NCBI GenBank assembly: GCA_949752735.1
Contig: OX457037.1
Span: 65,097,449 to 65,161,448 of the forward strand
DNA length: 64,000 nucleotides
Direction: 5' to 3'
Origin: Lumbricus terrestris
Taxonomy: Eukaryota > Annelida > Clitellata > Crassiclitellata > Lumbricidae
The notes under the pieces were generated by a model that searched no databases, had not been told where the DNA came from, and saw nothing but the letters and a program-made list of their open reading frames with translations. This document shows positions 30,004 through 52,050 of the stretch, piece after piece. Every line of letters begins with the position of its first letter. Position 1 is the first letter of the stretch. The position numbers were made by a program, and so were the translations under genes.

Positions 30004-31176
30004 CAGTGATATTTTCATTAACGATAAGTAAAATTAGAACTGAAAATATTGATTTCCGTTCAGTATAACTTTAACTGTAACTGAAATTATTTTGAGAACG
30101 AAAACTGAAATAGAACTGAAATTAAGCACAGTGAACGAAAATTAGAATAAAAACGAAAATTAATTTTAGAACGGAAATTATGACAAAATTGGAAATGTTA
30201 GCACATAGTCTTTCCTAAGCAGCTGAGTTCGCATCTAAAAGGCGCACATACTTTCTGACTCTTAAAACTTTGGTATCTTTGACTTAGCATGTGCTTCCGG
30301 GTGCAATTTATTATGGTCTTTTGTATTTGAACCTTTTCTGTAAGTTAATAATTTTCAACTTCGTGATAAGAATGTGTTTATGTGAAAAATCACTTTGAAT
30401 ACCGGAGTGCAAATATTTCAACCATGATCACTTCGTGCAGCTTGCTCACTGGGTTAAATGAAAAAAAATCATGTATTGGATTGTTTAAATAGGCCTATAG
30501 GGGAACGAAACAGACAAATAGGACTAGCCTAACCATGCAACACTTGTACTCTAAAACGGACGTTTCTGGATGTTTCTGGTAAATTTTCAGCAATTTAATT
30601 TGTCTTCTTCAGTGAATAAGCGCACACGGAACGCTAATAAATATATTCAAGTTTGGTCCGAAACTTTCATGTGACTGATTCAAGTCAGGGCTTCACAACG
30701 GATAAAGCACAAACGCTGCATAAATGTGTAAAAAATGTAACGTGGTCAACCAATTCAATGGAATATGATAAGGGGAAAGAAGTCAAGTCTACGGCAACAC
30801 TCTCCCACTCTGGCTTTTCAAACTTATAGAAGAGAATTTTTTCTCCGGGTGAAGACTTCTAATAGGTGCACGGGGAGAATAAACTGTCCGCTAATGTCTG
30901 TGAAAATAGGACGTTCCTTAAAATTAAGAAGTATATCGATAATAAAAATGCTCGAACTTGGTTTAATTTGAAGCAAGTTCTAGGCCTATAAAGAAGTAAA
31001 ACTGAAATTATTTAATTGCAAGAACTGAATTGAGAACTGAAATTATTGTAAAAACTGAAATTGAAGTATAACTGAATTTTTTTGAAGAACTGTAATTGAA
31101 CTAGAACTGAAATTGAGTACGTCCGAACTGAAATAGAAGTAAAACGAAAATTATTTGCTGAAGTAAAATATCACTG
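30004..31176. mobile_element. hAT-like non-autonomous element with subterminal GAACTGAAAT arrays
   Basis: Ends: CAGTGATATTTTCATTAACG and its inverted partner ending AAAATATCACTG. Flanks: atacctgt (29996-30003) and atacctgt (31177-31184), a perfect 8-bp duplication. About 150 bp at each end is made of irregular gaactgaaatt repeats. The interior encodes no recognisable transposase. Confidence 0.88.
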
Positions 31177-31267
31177 ATACCTGTATGGCATTGTATGCAT
31201 ACATTCATGTTTGCATGCACATACGATGTCATACGTGCATACATGCATGCATTTTATGGTTTGGTTA

Positions 31268-32030
31268 TCTATATAAATAAAAATGTAAAAAGTTACTGTT
31301 TGTTACCTCGGATCTCGGAGAGTTGTTGACCGATGGCTTTGAAAATTTTCGCAAACCGTTCCATTCGAACATCAGCGTGTTTTTTATGCCTTTTGGGAAA
31401 AAGCGCAATCTTTACGACCAAAAAACACAACTTTTAATTCCATTCGATAGACGTCGATGGAGTCCAGCCATTTCGAGTTTCAACTTTCACTCATTCGTTC
31501 GCCCATTCTTCGGGCGCGTTTCAAACTCATTCTTCGGGCGCGTTTCAAAAGATATATCCGGCCGTTTTTTATAGCGCAAATTTATATGTAACTGTCGGTT
31601 TTTAGTTTTTACAAATTCGTCCATTTGCGGCCGTTTTCCGCGCGTTTTTCTAGTTTTCACGCATCCGTCCGTCCATTCTTTGGGCGCGTTTCAAACCCAT
31701 TCTTCGGGCGCGTTTCAAAACGTATATCCGGCCGTGTTTTATAGCGCAAATTTATATGTAATGTCGGTTTTTACAAAATCGTCCATTTGCGGCCGTGTTC
31801 CGCGCGTCTTTCTACAGTTTTCACGCATCCGTCCGTCCATTTTTCGGGAGGGCAGGGGAGGGGAGGGGAAGGGAGGGGAAGGGAGCCGAGGGGAGGGGAG
31901 GGGAGTGGAGGGGAGGGGAGGGGAGGGAAGGGAGAGGGAAAGGGAGGGGAAGGGGAAATGGGAGGGGATGTAGGAAGGGAGGGTTGGAGAGTATTTTCAG
32001 CCACAGCAACGCGTGGCCGGGTACAGCTAG
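31268..32030. mobile_element. Helitron-like non-autonomous element
   Basis: The 5' end is TCTATATAAATAAAAATG, preceded by A. The 3' end is GCCACAGCAACGCGTGGC, a short hairpin, followed by cgggtacagctag with a terminal CTAG. These are standard Helitron ends. No TIR or target duplication is seen, as expected. The interior has a direct duplication of a ttcgggcgcgtttcaaa / cggccgttttttatagcgc unit (31500-31830) and a (gggga)n purine run at 31850-31970. Confidence 0.8.
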
Positions 32031-32127
32031 AATATTATGTTTACGTGCTTGCATGCACACAATGCCACACATGCATAGATTTTAGTCACTAGGCCTATCT
32101 TAGAGTCACTATTTCCAAAGCTTTACA

Positions 32128-32235
32128 CCGAACTTACCTACCTACCTACTTACCTACCTACCTCCCTACATACATACCTACATACATACATACATTCCTA
32201 CCTACCTACCTATTTACCTACCTACTTACTGACAA
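32128..32235. repeat. (ccta)n/(cata)n microsatellite
   Basis: Tetranucleotide run of cctacctacctac with cata interruptions, upstream of the promoter of gene copy B. Confidence 0.9.
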
Positions 32236-32709
32236 TGCTCTTCTTGTGATTCTTGTACACGCCCACGCATGTATAATTGCATATACTTATAGGCCTATGC
32301 ACGCATTAGTACAATATGTAAGCCGGGCAAATATTAGGGAACTGTTGAAATCACTTTGCAAGGCCTCTGACACTTTTAAAAAACTTATGAACTTATAAGA
32401 TTTTTCAAGAAGTCACGATAGGACCTTGTGTCTGCGTCGGCAGAGTTTTTACTTTTCGTCTCGGAATACGGTGAGCGCATTAAAAAGTTGAATCTGCTTA
32501 TAATAATAAGAAACGCAAAGGATTTGTCTGTTTAATTTAAAACATCTAGATCATTCTGTTATCCTGAAATATTAAGCAGAGTCACGATCTTCTGTTCCTG
32601 ACATACTAGCGTTTGTGCTCTTATTAAATTCACGTTATTGACAATGCAGCCGTTGTTGGTCACTGCAAGACAGTGCAAGAGTAGGCTATATTGGGTCTAT
32701 AATAATATT

Positions 32710-32717
32710 TATAAAAG
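32710..32717 (+). promoter_or_regulatory. TATA box of gene copy B
   Basis: tataaaag lies about 28 bases before the conserved gtcagatcgcaga start segment and is collinear with 2611 and 61870. It is the closest to the consensus of the three copies. Confidence 0.65.
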
Positions 32718-32737
32718 GTATTCACTTGTGTAGTAGC

Positions 32738-32869
32738 GTCAGATCGCAGAATTGTGTCATCTCCTAAAGAGTAGGCTGATTGAAACAGTTGTCTATGCAT
32801 CAGGACTACAGCGTTTTTCGACACAAAGGCAAAACATAAGAGGCAAACAGACTGGATTCTACATTCGAA
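32738..32869 (+). other. 5' UTR exon 1, gene copy B
   Basis: It is collinear with 2638-2776 and 61900-62038 and ends tcgaa|gtaagt. The 5' end is inferred from the TATA box spacing. Confidence 0.55.
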
Positions 32870-33024
32870 GTAAGTTACATCTTCACTTGAAATTTAAAAC
32901 ACTTTCATCAGCTTCAACTGGTCTAAATTGAATATCGAGAAATTATCCCACAAGTGTTGGCATTATGAATAGTCTTATGACAGTGTCTATCGACTCTCGT
33001 AGACTTCAATAAAGTGGTTAAGAC

Positions 33025-34178
33025 GGTGGCCCGACAAAATGTCGCACGACAAAATGTCGCCGACAAAATGTCGCGGACAAAATGTCGTGGAGACAATATG
33101 TCGCAGGACAAAATGTCGCCGACAAAATGTCGCCGACAAAATGTCGCCGACAAAATGTTGCCGACAAAATGTCGCCGACATAATGTCGCGAGTTCCTCAA
33201 CCCAAATTCTCCCTAAGTGGAATAAAATTTAATGGCTTCGATTTATCCGAAGTTTGAAGTAGGCTATACCGGTACGAGAAGGTAGCGAACCAGGATTAAA
33301 AAAGACGGGCCTGAGACAAAGCTTGTAGTTAGTAGTCCCTATAAGTGCATAGTTTATTCGATCTATCCGAAGTTTGAAGCATACCTAGTTAGCGAACCAG
33401 GACCTGAGAAAAAGCTTGTAAATAGCACAAATAGCGTTACAAAGTATCAATGGACATGAAAGAGCAAATAAATACGAAAACAACGATCGATGAGAAGAGT
33501 AAATAAGAGCAATATTCGATGGCTCTCTTGCGTCGGCAACAGGACCTTGGGGTTCAACCCGCAAAGAAGAAGAAGAAGGCGTACGTTAGAGTGAACGAAG
33601 GACTTCGCTCTATCGTCACCGATTACGGAAACAGAGAACCCATTCAATACTTGGGAGACATTGCAAGAATTCTGAATATCAATGTTGTATGAACAGTTAT
33701 AATGCTTTATTAGCATTATTCATGGACATTAACAGAGACACTGACAGATTCAGTATTAGATTAATTCTAGCTGTAGTTTAACATCATGTAGGCCTATATA
33801 TAGTGTGTTAGCATACTATGTAGCTTTGTATTTCTATTTATCCCATTCATCACATATACGTTAACACATTTAGTATTAACATCAATGTAGCTGTCTTAGT
33901 AACTTCATGTAATGAGATTTAGTTCTCACAATTTAATTCTTTAAAAAAAATTTGCGGACATTACTCACGGATTTTTTTTGGGTTTAATGTGTGCCTGTTG
34001 ACACTATTAATAACTAGTGCATTCGATTGATTTATTAAATGGTCGATTTGTGAAAGAAAAATGTGTTTTACTAATTTACGATTGCGCCATTTTGTCGGCG
34101 ACATTTTGTCTTGCGACATATTGTCTCTGCGACATTTTGTCCGCGACATTTTGTCGTGCGACATTTTGTCATGGAACC
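33025..34178. mobile_element. DNA transposon with tandem arrays in its terminal inverted repeats
   Basis: Flanked by gttaagac at 33017-33024 and 34179-34186 (perfect 8 bp). The left end holds about 11 copies of a 15-base unit (gccgacaaaatgtc, with variants), the right end about 5 in inverted orientation. Outer ends are GGTGGCCCGACAAAATGTCG and GGTTCCATGACAAAATGTCG. The interior has no recognisable transposase. It sits in intron 1 of gene copy B. Confidence 0.85.
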
Positions 34179-35003
34179 GTTAAGACATACTAGGCTACTG
34201 CCGAGCAAATTATATAATTATTATAGATCTCGGTTTAGGAAGGCTTATCCAAACTCAGATCTTATTTAGGACTAATATGAGAATCACCTTGCATTGTCGG
34301 TTGGATGTCCTGGAAAAATAGCTTTTCGAATTGCAGTGGTGAAAATTTTCGATGATCTTTGGTGGTGAGCGGTTTTAATAATGTTCGGCATCAGTGTTGA
34401 CTATGGCAGTGCTAGCCATGCGAGCCTGACACTTACGCGAATCAAGCAGTTATCAAATCAAATCAAATTAAATCAAATTGATTGTTTTCAACAATGCGCA
34501 CGATATGACTGCACGAACTAGTAATTCGTTGGCCCATGGTAATCACACTATCATACATTATAACAATATTTTCAGAAATTAGGGTAAGCCTATGTGAGTC
34601 AGTAATTCATCAACTAAGGATCAGTCACAGAGCAGATATAGGCCTACCAGATAATTTGTCAGATTGTGTGATGATGAAGCAACAAAGGGACAAATCCTGC
34701 TGTTCGACTTGAAAAAAGTTGAAGACTGTAGAAGCGTGATAAGCGTCTTGGCCTTTCTGTGTCCCATTCTCCGCAACAGTTTGAAACCCTTATCATCGAT
34801 CGTTGTTTGGTGCTGTCAGGTCGAGAGTACCTCAGAGTAGTTTGTCTTGAAGTAGTGCTATATAAATTTATGATTACGATTACGATGCATGCATACATAG
34901 ATGCTTTTTTACATATTTGCATGCAAGAATAATTGTACATAAGCCTATGATGTGCATTTTGTTTCACACGCAGCAGAATAGCAGTGGATAGTGAAAGACA
35001 GAA

Positions 35004-45650
<10,647 letters not shown>

Positions 45651-46235
45651 GTGCCTCGAACAAGTGACACATTCACATTACCATAGAATCAGGCTGAAAG
45701 TGAGCCGGGTCTGTCTGGGTCTCAAACCCGGCATTAATTCTTGGGCACTTGAATAAACACTTATATCTAGCACCTTTTGGGCCAAAGAGACCCGGCAATT
45801 TTTTCAAACCACTTTCAACCCTGCATGATAGAATAATCCAGGATATAAGCTTAGCCTACCACTAGCAGTGGCTGTCCTAACCATTTCAACCCGTCTGTTG
45901 ATTCGACCTCTAATAAAATTGATCTCATCTCATCACCTGTTACTTGTCAACGTATTGGCGCTCTTTAAGTAATCATCTACATATGAAGATTTTGGATTAA
46001 ATTACTCCTCGCCTGTTTAAAAGTGCCTATGCTAGTTGCTCAACATCACTTTTACAGTGCCTTATAGGCTATAACACAGGAGACAGATCTACAGGAACAA
46101 GGTGATCCATTCGTTCCAAATTTCATCTGCAGGCTATTATTTTGATTAAGCATACGCTTTCTTGAGCTTAAAATGATTTCTGGAACCACTGATTTAATGT
46201 TTGAAAAATTTGGATTTTTTACATATTACAAAATC

Positions 46236-46382
46236 TGACGTCAACATCCACCACAACCACGTCAACATCCACCACACTCAGGTCAACATCCACAAGACCC
46301 ACGTCAGCATCCACAACACCCAGGTCGACATCCACCACCAATTCTTCAACGTCAAACACCACGGATTTGCCTTTATACTCAA
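46236..46382 (+). pseudogene. orphan Thr-linker exon, fused to a Ly6 3' flank
   Basis: The Thr frame reads [20 protein letters not shown] and on to DLPLYS, then phase-1 donor tcaa|gtaagc. It has no 8-Cys part and no acceptor: sequence before 46235 is the 3' flank of a Ly6 exon (gatttaatgtttgaaaaat matches 25660 and 52420). It marks a recombination joint. Confidence 0.75.
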
Positions 46383-46611
46383 GTAAGCAAGCCGTGAAGT
46401 ACTATAGCATCGGTTTGGAATTGATGGAAAATAAATTTACTTTATGAATTGGTCAAATTTCACCGAAGTTTTCGTAAGACAACAAAGGTAGGTTCTGCAG
46501 TGCTGTCTCGATCCCGGACTATCCAAATTGTTTGACTTTTTACCCTGTTTTAGATTTTGAAATGTTTTCAAATTATATGCTGCGGTCGAAGTAGTCGTCG
46601 TTGAAGTAGAG

Positions 46612-46950
46612 CAGTGGTTCCCAACCTTGCGCGGCTTAAGGGCCATTTTTTCAAAGTTGGAGGACACGAGGGCGTCGGGCCCCTTTTTTAGTTGAAGGAC
46701 ATTAGGGGGCCACAAGGCTAAAATTTAATTAACTAAAAGTATATAAAATTGTTATAATTGAATCAAAATAGAATGTTTGATGCTAATTATAGACGTGAAA
46801 ATACAATAATTTTTAATATAAAATAATAATGTGATCTTTATCCTGTCCAAATTGTGAATTTTTCATACATTAAAAAATTGAGAAATGAGGGCCATTTTTT
46901 AGGCCTAGCGAACCACTTTTGGCCCGCGGGCCATGGGTTGGGAACCGCTG
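46612..46950. mobile_element. hAT MITE with perfect 8-bp target duplication
   Basis: Ends: CAGTGGTTCCCAACCTTG and GGTTGGGAACCGCTG, a classic hAT-type pair. Flanks: aagtagag at 46604-46611 and 46951-46958. It has no coding potential and is 339 bp long. Confidence 0.92.
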
Positions 46951-47077
46951 AAGTAGAGGTTGTAACGGCGGTAACAGTTATAGAAGTAATGGTGATGGTG
47001 GTGGTAGCATCAGAAGCAGCAGCAGCGGCAGTAGCAGCAGCAGCAGCAGTAGTAGTAGTAGCAATTGAGTGACCCGG

Positions 47078-47305
47078 TATTGTAGCGGCGGCTTTGGTGC
47101 CTTGGAGCCGGAGGATTCCATGTCTGCATCCACATCACGTCGCCGCGTACTGACTCTATGCTAATGCTTCACTCGCAATTGCTCGTTCGCTTCGGCGTGA
47201 AACTCCGATGCAGCGTCCGCGCTGTAGTCGGGAGCGCTTCTGGGTAGAGAGTTTGAAGGGGTGCTATAGCAAATGCGCGAAATAAATAAAATAAATAAGT
47301 AAGTA
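47078..47305 (+). repeat. tRNA-derived SINE
   Basis: It is collinear with 49042-49270: ggtgccttggagccggagga, acgtcgccgcgtactgac, ttcgcttcggcgtgaaactc, gcgctgtagtcgggagcg, then ttgaaggggtgctatagc and an (aataa)n tail. Confidence 0.7.
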
Positions 47306-47539
47306 AATATGGTGGCAGCAGTAGTATTAGGGGTAATGGTGGTAATGGTAATAGTAGCCTGATAGTTACAGTAGCCGCAGCTGAAATGGTAGTAGTAGTA
47401 GTAAAGTTATGGTTGGAGTGGTGTCTGTTGATGTCCTCTATTCTATTTCTCCGTGACTTTTTTGTCATCACAACTTATTTATTTATACGAGAAGTAAATT
47501 TCATAGATTGTGTGTTGCGGCATTCTGTATGTTTTTCAG

Positions 47540-47724
47540 ACTGTGGACAGAGCACGTTCAGCAATCTTAGAGGTAACATTACCTCTCCCAACTATCCCAG
47601 CTATTACGAAAATAATCAGATCTGCGATTACGTCATCGTTGCTCCGTCGCTCAGTACGATCAACTTCACCTTCAACGTATTCCGTCTCGAACTGAATTAC
47701 GATTGCTCTTACGACTGGATTGAG
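47540..47724 (+). CDS. CUB domain exon a, unit B2
   Basis: Acceptor gtttttcag. It encodes DCGQSTFSNLRGNITSPNYP, ICDYVIV and CSYDWIE. The donor is gag|gcaagt, a perfect GC donor. Confidence 0.86.
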
Positions 47725-48511
47725 GCAAGTTCAAGCTCAGCAACTCAGATCGTTTCTGTAGCTTTGCAGAGATGCTATCTATAGCCTGATTATCTGGCTA
47801 AACTCTTTCAGATTCATATTTTTTGAATCCATGGAACTTCCTCGAGATTTCGAGAAGATCACGTATTAAGTTATTTGGTATTTTGTGAAGATGTCAGAGA
47901 TTTAAAAGAGTTGTATATGTATAGGCCTATGCATATGTAAGAACGCTATATCGCAGACGTCATAACAGTAGGCCTAGCCTAATTGTTTCGTGTTGTCAGA
48001 ATAATACGCTGTTTTGCAAATTGAACTTTTAAATTACGAAGCAATTATTTCGGTTATTAATGATAGGCGCTAAATCATAAACTTTTTTCCATTTTCTACA
48101 TGAACAGTTCATTTGTGAGAGCAACTCAATCAGCAGACCAATCAGATATTGTGGCTCTGGATATCATGCGCAGTTGAGCCTCAAGCCGTGCTCTCGCGTT
48201 CTCGTCAAGTTTCGTTCTGATGGAATTGTTACAAGCATCGGATTCTCAGTGTCTTATAGTATTGATGCAATTGGTATGTATTCATATTTCATGTAAAATA
48301 ACCTCTCTCTGTCTGTCTGTAGATATACAAAGCATGCATGTATGTATGTATGTAATGTATGTAATGTATGTATGTATGAATTGAAGGTATGTATCTATGA
48401 CATTCTATGTATGTATGTTCGTATGTATGTATGTATGTATGCATGTATGTATGTATGTATGTATGGCTTGTATGCATTGCATGTATGTATGTATGTATGT
48501 ATGCATGTATG

Positions 48512-48545
<34 letters not shown>

Positions 48546-51500
48546 TGTATGTATGTATGTATGTGGCGGACTGCTCAGTGGTGGGCAAGCAGACGCCTTG
48601 CTGCAGAGGTAGACTCTGGGGTCAACTCGTCTGTAAATGAATCGAACCCATAATTATGTAATCTCACTGCGACTGATAGGCCAGTTATTGAGCCTCGTAG
48701 TTAATTCTTGACTCTGACTTAACAGGCGGGCGCTCCGCCTTGGGAGATTATTGCTGTGTGTTAATCTAGTGTCACAGGTCAGGGGGCTCCTCCACTCATC
48801 ATTCACCAGGCAGAGCTTATAGGGGAAACCCATTGACACATCTGATTTCAACATCGTTTCCTCGGGTTTAGGCTTCGAACCCTCTGCAGCAATTTTTTCC
48901 CTTGGGCGGGAGGTCGGGTCTCCCCACCCTCAACTAGGGTTCTTAATAACCTTCCCTGTTCCACTTGGCATTTCATGATCTTGTCAAGGCAAATTGCTAG
49001 CGCTGTTGGCATTACCCACTTCTTACCCCAGTTTGGCACGCGGAGGTGTAGTGGTGGCGTCGTTGCCTTGAAGCCGGAAGGTTCGAGGTTCAAATCCACC
49101 CCACGTCGCCGCGTATGGACCTTGGGCAAGTCCTTCACTTGCAATTGCTCAGCGCTTCGGCGTGAAACTCCGTTGCAGTGTCCGCTCTGCAGTCTGGAGC
49201 GCCTCTGAATAGAGAAAGAGAGCTTGAAGGGGCGCTATAACAAGTGCACATGCAAACAAACAAGCAGACAAACAAACTCAGCTTCAGCCATGGTTCATTT
49301 AACAATATATCTAATATTGAACAGAAATAATGATCATCAATGCCACTTCTAGATAATTCAAAGAGTGCAACTCAACATAAGAAATTATTTCAATGTTTTC
49401 TGCATCACTTCTGTGGTGATTGTCATACTATTGTGAGCAATGTTTGTATATGAACTGTTTCGTTTTGCGGTTTTATGAGCCAGAAATTTGCGATGCGCTG
49501 CATGTCCCCGTGTGAATTCATTCATATAATAGAACTACAAGCATTCATGGTGTGCGAGTACCGTATTCATAGGTATTGGGTAGGTGGTCTTCTTACCGAC
49601 AATATGATATCACGAGATCCCTGGTCTGCTTCTTCCTTCTTGCATTTAGATTTCATTTGCCTAATATCTGTATGAGGATAAATTTTTCTTCTTCAGGATG
49701 CCAAGGTGACTGCGCTCCTGTATCCAACGGCACCGGATACAATTGCAACTGTGATGCCAATCAGACTCCTTACATCGCTCCACCTTATGATCAATGCCCC
49801 AAAAGCTGCTTCAATAGATCAACCTATTGTGCATGCAGCTCACCTCAGTCCATCACAACCAAGGCAACAAACACCACAGCCACGTCAGCGTCCACCACGC
49901 CCAGGTCATCATTCACCACAACCTCGTCAAGATTGACCACGCGCATCATAGCATCCGTAAGACCCACGTCAACATCCACCACAACTACGTCAACATCCGC
50001 CACTACCACTTCGACGTCTACCACCACGACTTTGCCTTCATATTTAGGTAAGCAACCCGTACAGTACTATGACTTCGGTCTTGAATTAATGCTAAATAAT
50101 TATGCTATCTGGAATATGTCAAACTTCAACGAATTTTTCGTGAAACTACAAAGCTGGAGCGCTGTCTCGATCCCAGACTATCCAAATTATTTGACTTTTT
50201 TCGTTGTTTTATATTTTTTATGTTTTCAAATTATACAATTCTTCGTAGTGGTATTCGTAAGTATTAAAGTGCCATTTAGCGTTATTGAGAAGCTATGATA
50301 AATGAGACACTGCTCATTCATAATCGCTGTGTCCTATTGCTAGAAGGGTAAGGTGAAGAGCAACGTCCTTTTGTCTTTCCATTAGCCATGCATCTATTTT
50401 ATACATGCATAACACATTACCCTGGTTGATGGTTATAATACAATTTTGCTTTTAGGTATACACATGTTATTACTTTTTGGACGCGGTTTTCAATACAAAT
50501 ATTTAACATCGTAATTATGCACATTGCGCTCTTAGGCCTTCAAAGCAAAAATCTGTAAAAAAATGTAGCGAATCTCATAAATTTTTGGACGCAGTTTTTA
50601 ATGCAAATATTTAGCATCATTATGCATTTTGCACACTTGGGCCTACAAAGCAAAAAACTGTAAACAATAATGCTGCGAATCTGATAAAATTGTTGGAAAC
50701 GCCATGTTAAACTAATTCTGTTACGGTATAAAAAATTAGGTATGCGGTACCTCTTTTAGCGAAACGTTTTTTTCCTTTTACTTTTACCTTGAGCTATCTC
50801 CTAATATCGACTATCATTAATTTTATTGTTCATTTGGAAGGTCAAGATGATGCAACAACAACGTCATGGCAATATTCTGAAGACACAACAGACCAGGACA
50901 ATTCGTCATTCACTGAGCTTTCCTGGAATTCCAGTGATACGCTGAACATCACCGATTTGATCAACTGTTACAGCTGTTGGTATTCTTCAGGAACCGTCAA
51001 TGACGTACCGGCAGATTTGTCTTGTCAGGAACCTTTCATTTCATATGATGGAGGATCGTGTCGTGGAGGAGCTTGTGCTACATACTTCGGTATCGCTGAT
51101 GGCAAGTTTCTTTGCTTAACCTTAAATTCCGTGTTACATCATCAACTAGACATGAATTTTTGTTTTTCATTCTCTGAGAAATTTATGTATGTTGATTCAG
51201 GTCATCGTAATTAAATTCAAAATTAGAATTTTTCTATAAATCGTGTACGAAGCTTTGAACCAAAACTGCTCATTTGCTGTGATGCATGCCATGCCTTGCA
51301 GTTTATAGGCCTAATATTATTGATTACAGACACGCGTATACAGTAAATTTGTTTATCGAAATTTCATTTTTCAATAAATGATCAAATATCTGCTCACAAC
51401 CGGTAGTAAACAGAGCCTAATGTACATTACTGCAGCGTGATAGTTTCCTTAGTAAGTTTTGACGATTTAGTAATGATAATAATAATGATAATATTGATAA

Positions 51501-52050
51501 TAATAATTATAATAGTAATAATAATATTGCAATTGTTATTATTATTATTTTTGTCGTTTAAGTTTAAAGTGAGACATTACACATATCTAGTGTATAATTG
51601 TTGGCACTTATTGTCGTGAGTGTATCAAATTAGTGCGAACAGGACATGACTTGCATTGTCTGGTCTGATAATATCATAGGCCTTTGATTATTGTTAAAAT
51701 CGTCTTGATTAGCCTACCTGACAGCTTCAACCCAATATTTCGGAATGAGATGCAGAATTTTAAGGTAGATGCATCAAAACTGTAAGTTCTTGCTTTATTA
51801 TGTATTAGCAGGAAATAATTACCAAACTGTTTGAATGATGACAGGTTTTGGAATAAGTCAGACATGTCTGAGTGCTGAGAACTACGACGAATACACGAAG
51901 CTTTGTCAGGACAATGCCACATATTACGGATCCAATTACTTCTTCTACGAAAATCAGTGTTGCTATACGTACAGAATGTACACGAGCTACAACACTGCCT
52001 GCTTTTGCACAAGCAGTTACTGCAACAATATGTATTTGCAGCCAACGTAA
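47540..52050 (+). CDS. unit B2: CUB / 8-Cys / Thr / Ly6, no own signal exon (exon join)
   Basis: Proposed join: 47540-47724, (middle), 48108-48273, 49697-50047, 50841-51101, 51845-52050. No promoter, 5' UTR exon or signal exon precedes it; its 5' neighbour is the orphan Thr exon. Phase-1 edges mean it can be an alternative or extended 3' end of gene B, reached by skipping the B1 Ly6 exons. As a free-standing gene it would lack a secretion signal. Confidence 0.5.
47838..47870 (+). CDS. CUB middle exon b, unit B2 (uncertain)
   Basis: ttcctcgagatttcgagaag reads FLEISRR in the homologous frame. The acceptor is lost (ccatggaac), so it may not be used. Confidence 0.25.
48108..48273 (+). CDS. CUB domain exon c, unit B2
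   Basis: Acceptor tgaacag; donor attg|gtatgt. It encodes [35 protein letters not shown] and GFSVSYSIDAI. Confidence 0.84.
48335..48563. repeat. (gtat)n microsatellite
   Basis: Interrupted gtat array in both halves. Tyr/Val/Cys/Met ORFs over it are spurious. Confidence 0.95.
48564..49040. other. intron sequence, possible SINE start after the microsatellite
   Basis: gtggcggactgctcagtggt and gaggtagactctggggtcaa look like a tRNA-related head, but I cannot assign a family. There is no exon here. Confidence 0.3.
49042..49275 (+). repeat. tRNA-derived SINE, full-length copy
   Basis: The head ggaggtgtagtggtggcgtc and B-box aggttcgaggttcaaatcc show a tRNA origin. The body has ttcggcgtgaaactccgttg and ctgcagtctggagcgcctc; the 3' end is ttgaaggggcgctataacaa with a caaacaaacaag tail. 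It is the reference for the split copy at 41174. Confidence 0.75.
49697..50047 (+). CDS. 8-Cys module with Thr linker, unit B2
   Basis: Acceptor cttcttcag; donor ttag|gtaagc. It encodes [40 protein letters not shown], then about 65 residues rich in Thr/Ser (NTTATSASTTPRSSFTTTSS and on). The frame stays open through the donor to 50298. Confidence 0.86.
50841..51101 (+). CDS. Ly6/uPAR-like domain exon 1, unit B2
   Basis: Acceptor ttggaag|gt; donor gatg|gcaagt (GC type). It encodes the Thr/Ser lead, [25 protein letters not shown] and [10 protein letters not shown]. The D before CYSC is N here. Confidence 0.86.
51845..52050 (+). CDS. Ly6/uPAR-like domain exon 2 and stop, unit B2
   Basis: Acceptor gatgacag. 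It encodes [44 protein letters not shown] and ACFCTSSYCNNMYLQPT. It is nearly identical to B1, as expected from recent duplication or conversion. The stop again overlaps aac|gtaagt. Confidence 0.86.

Noticed and set aside
31771..32092. Pro- or Gly/Arg-rich ORFs
   Set aside because: They arise from the (gggga)n purine run inside the Helitron-like element.
33030..33190. CRISPR-like array of regularly spaced repeats
   Set aside because: Units are contiguous 15-mers without spacers, mirrored in inverted orientation at 34090-34175 and bounded by an 8-bp target duplication: transposon ends in a eukaryotic intron.
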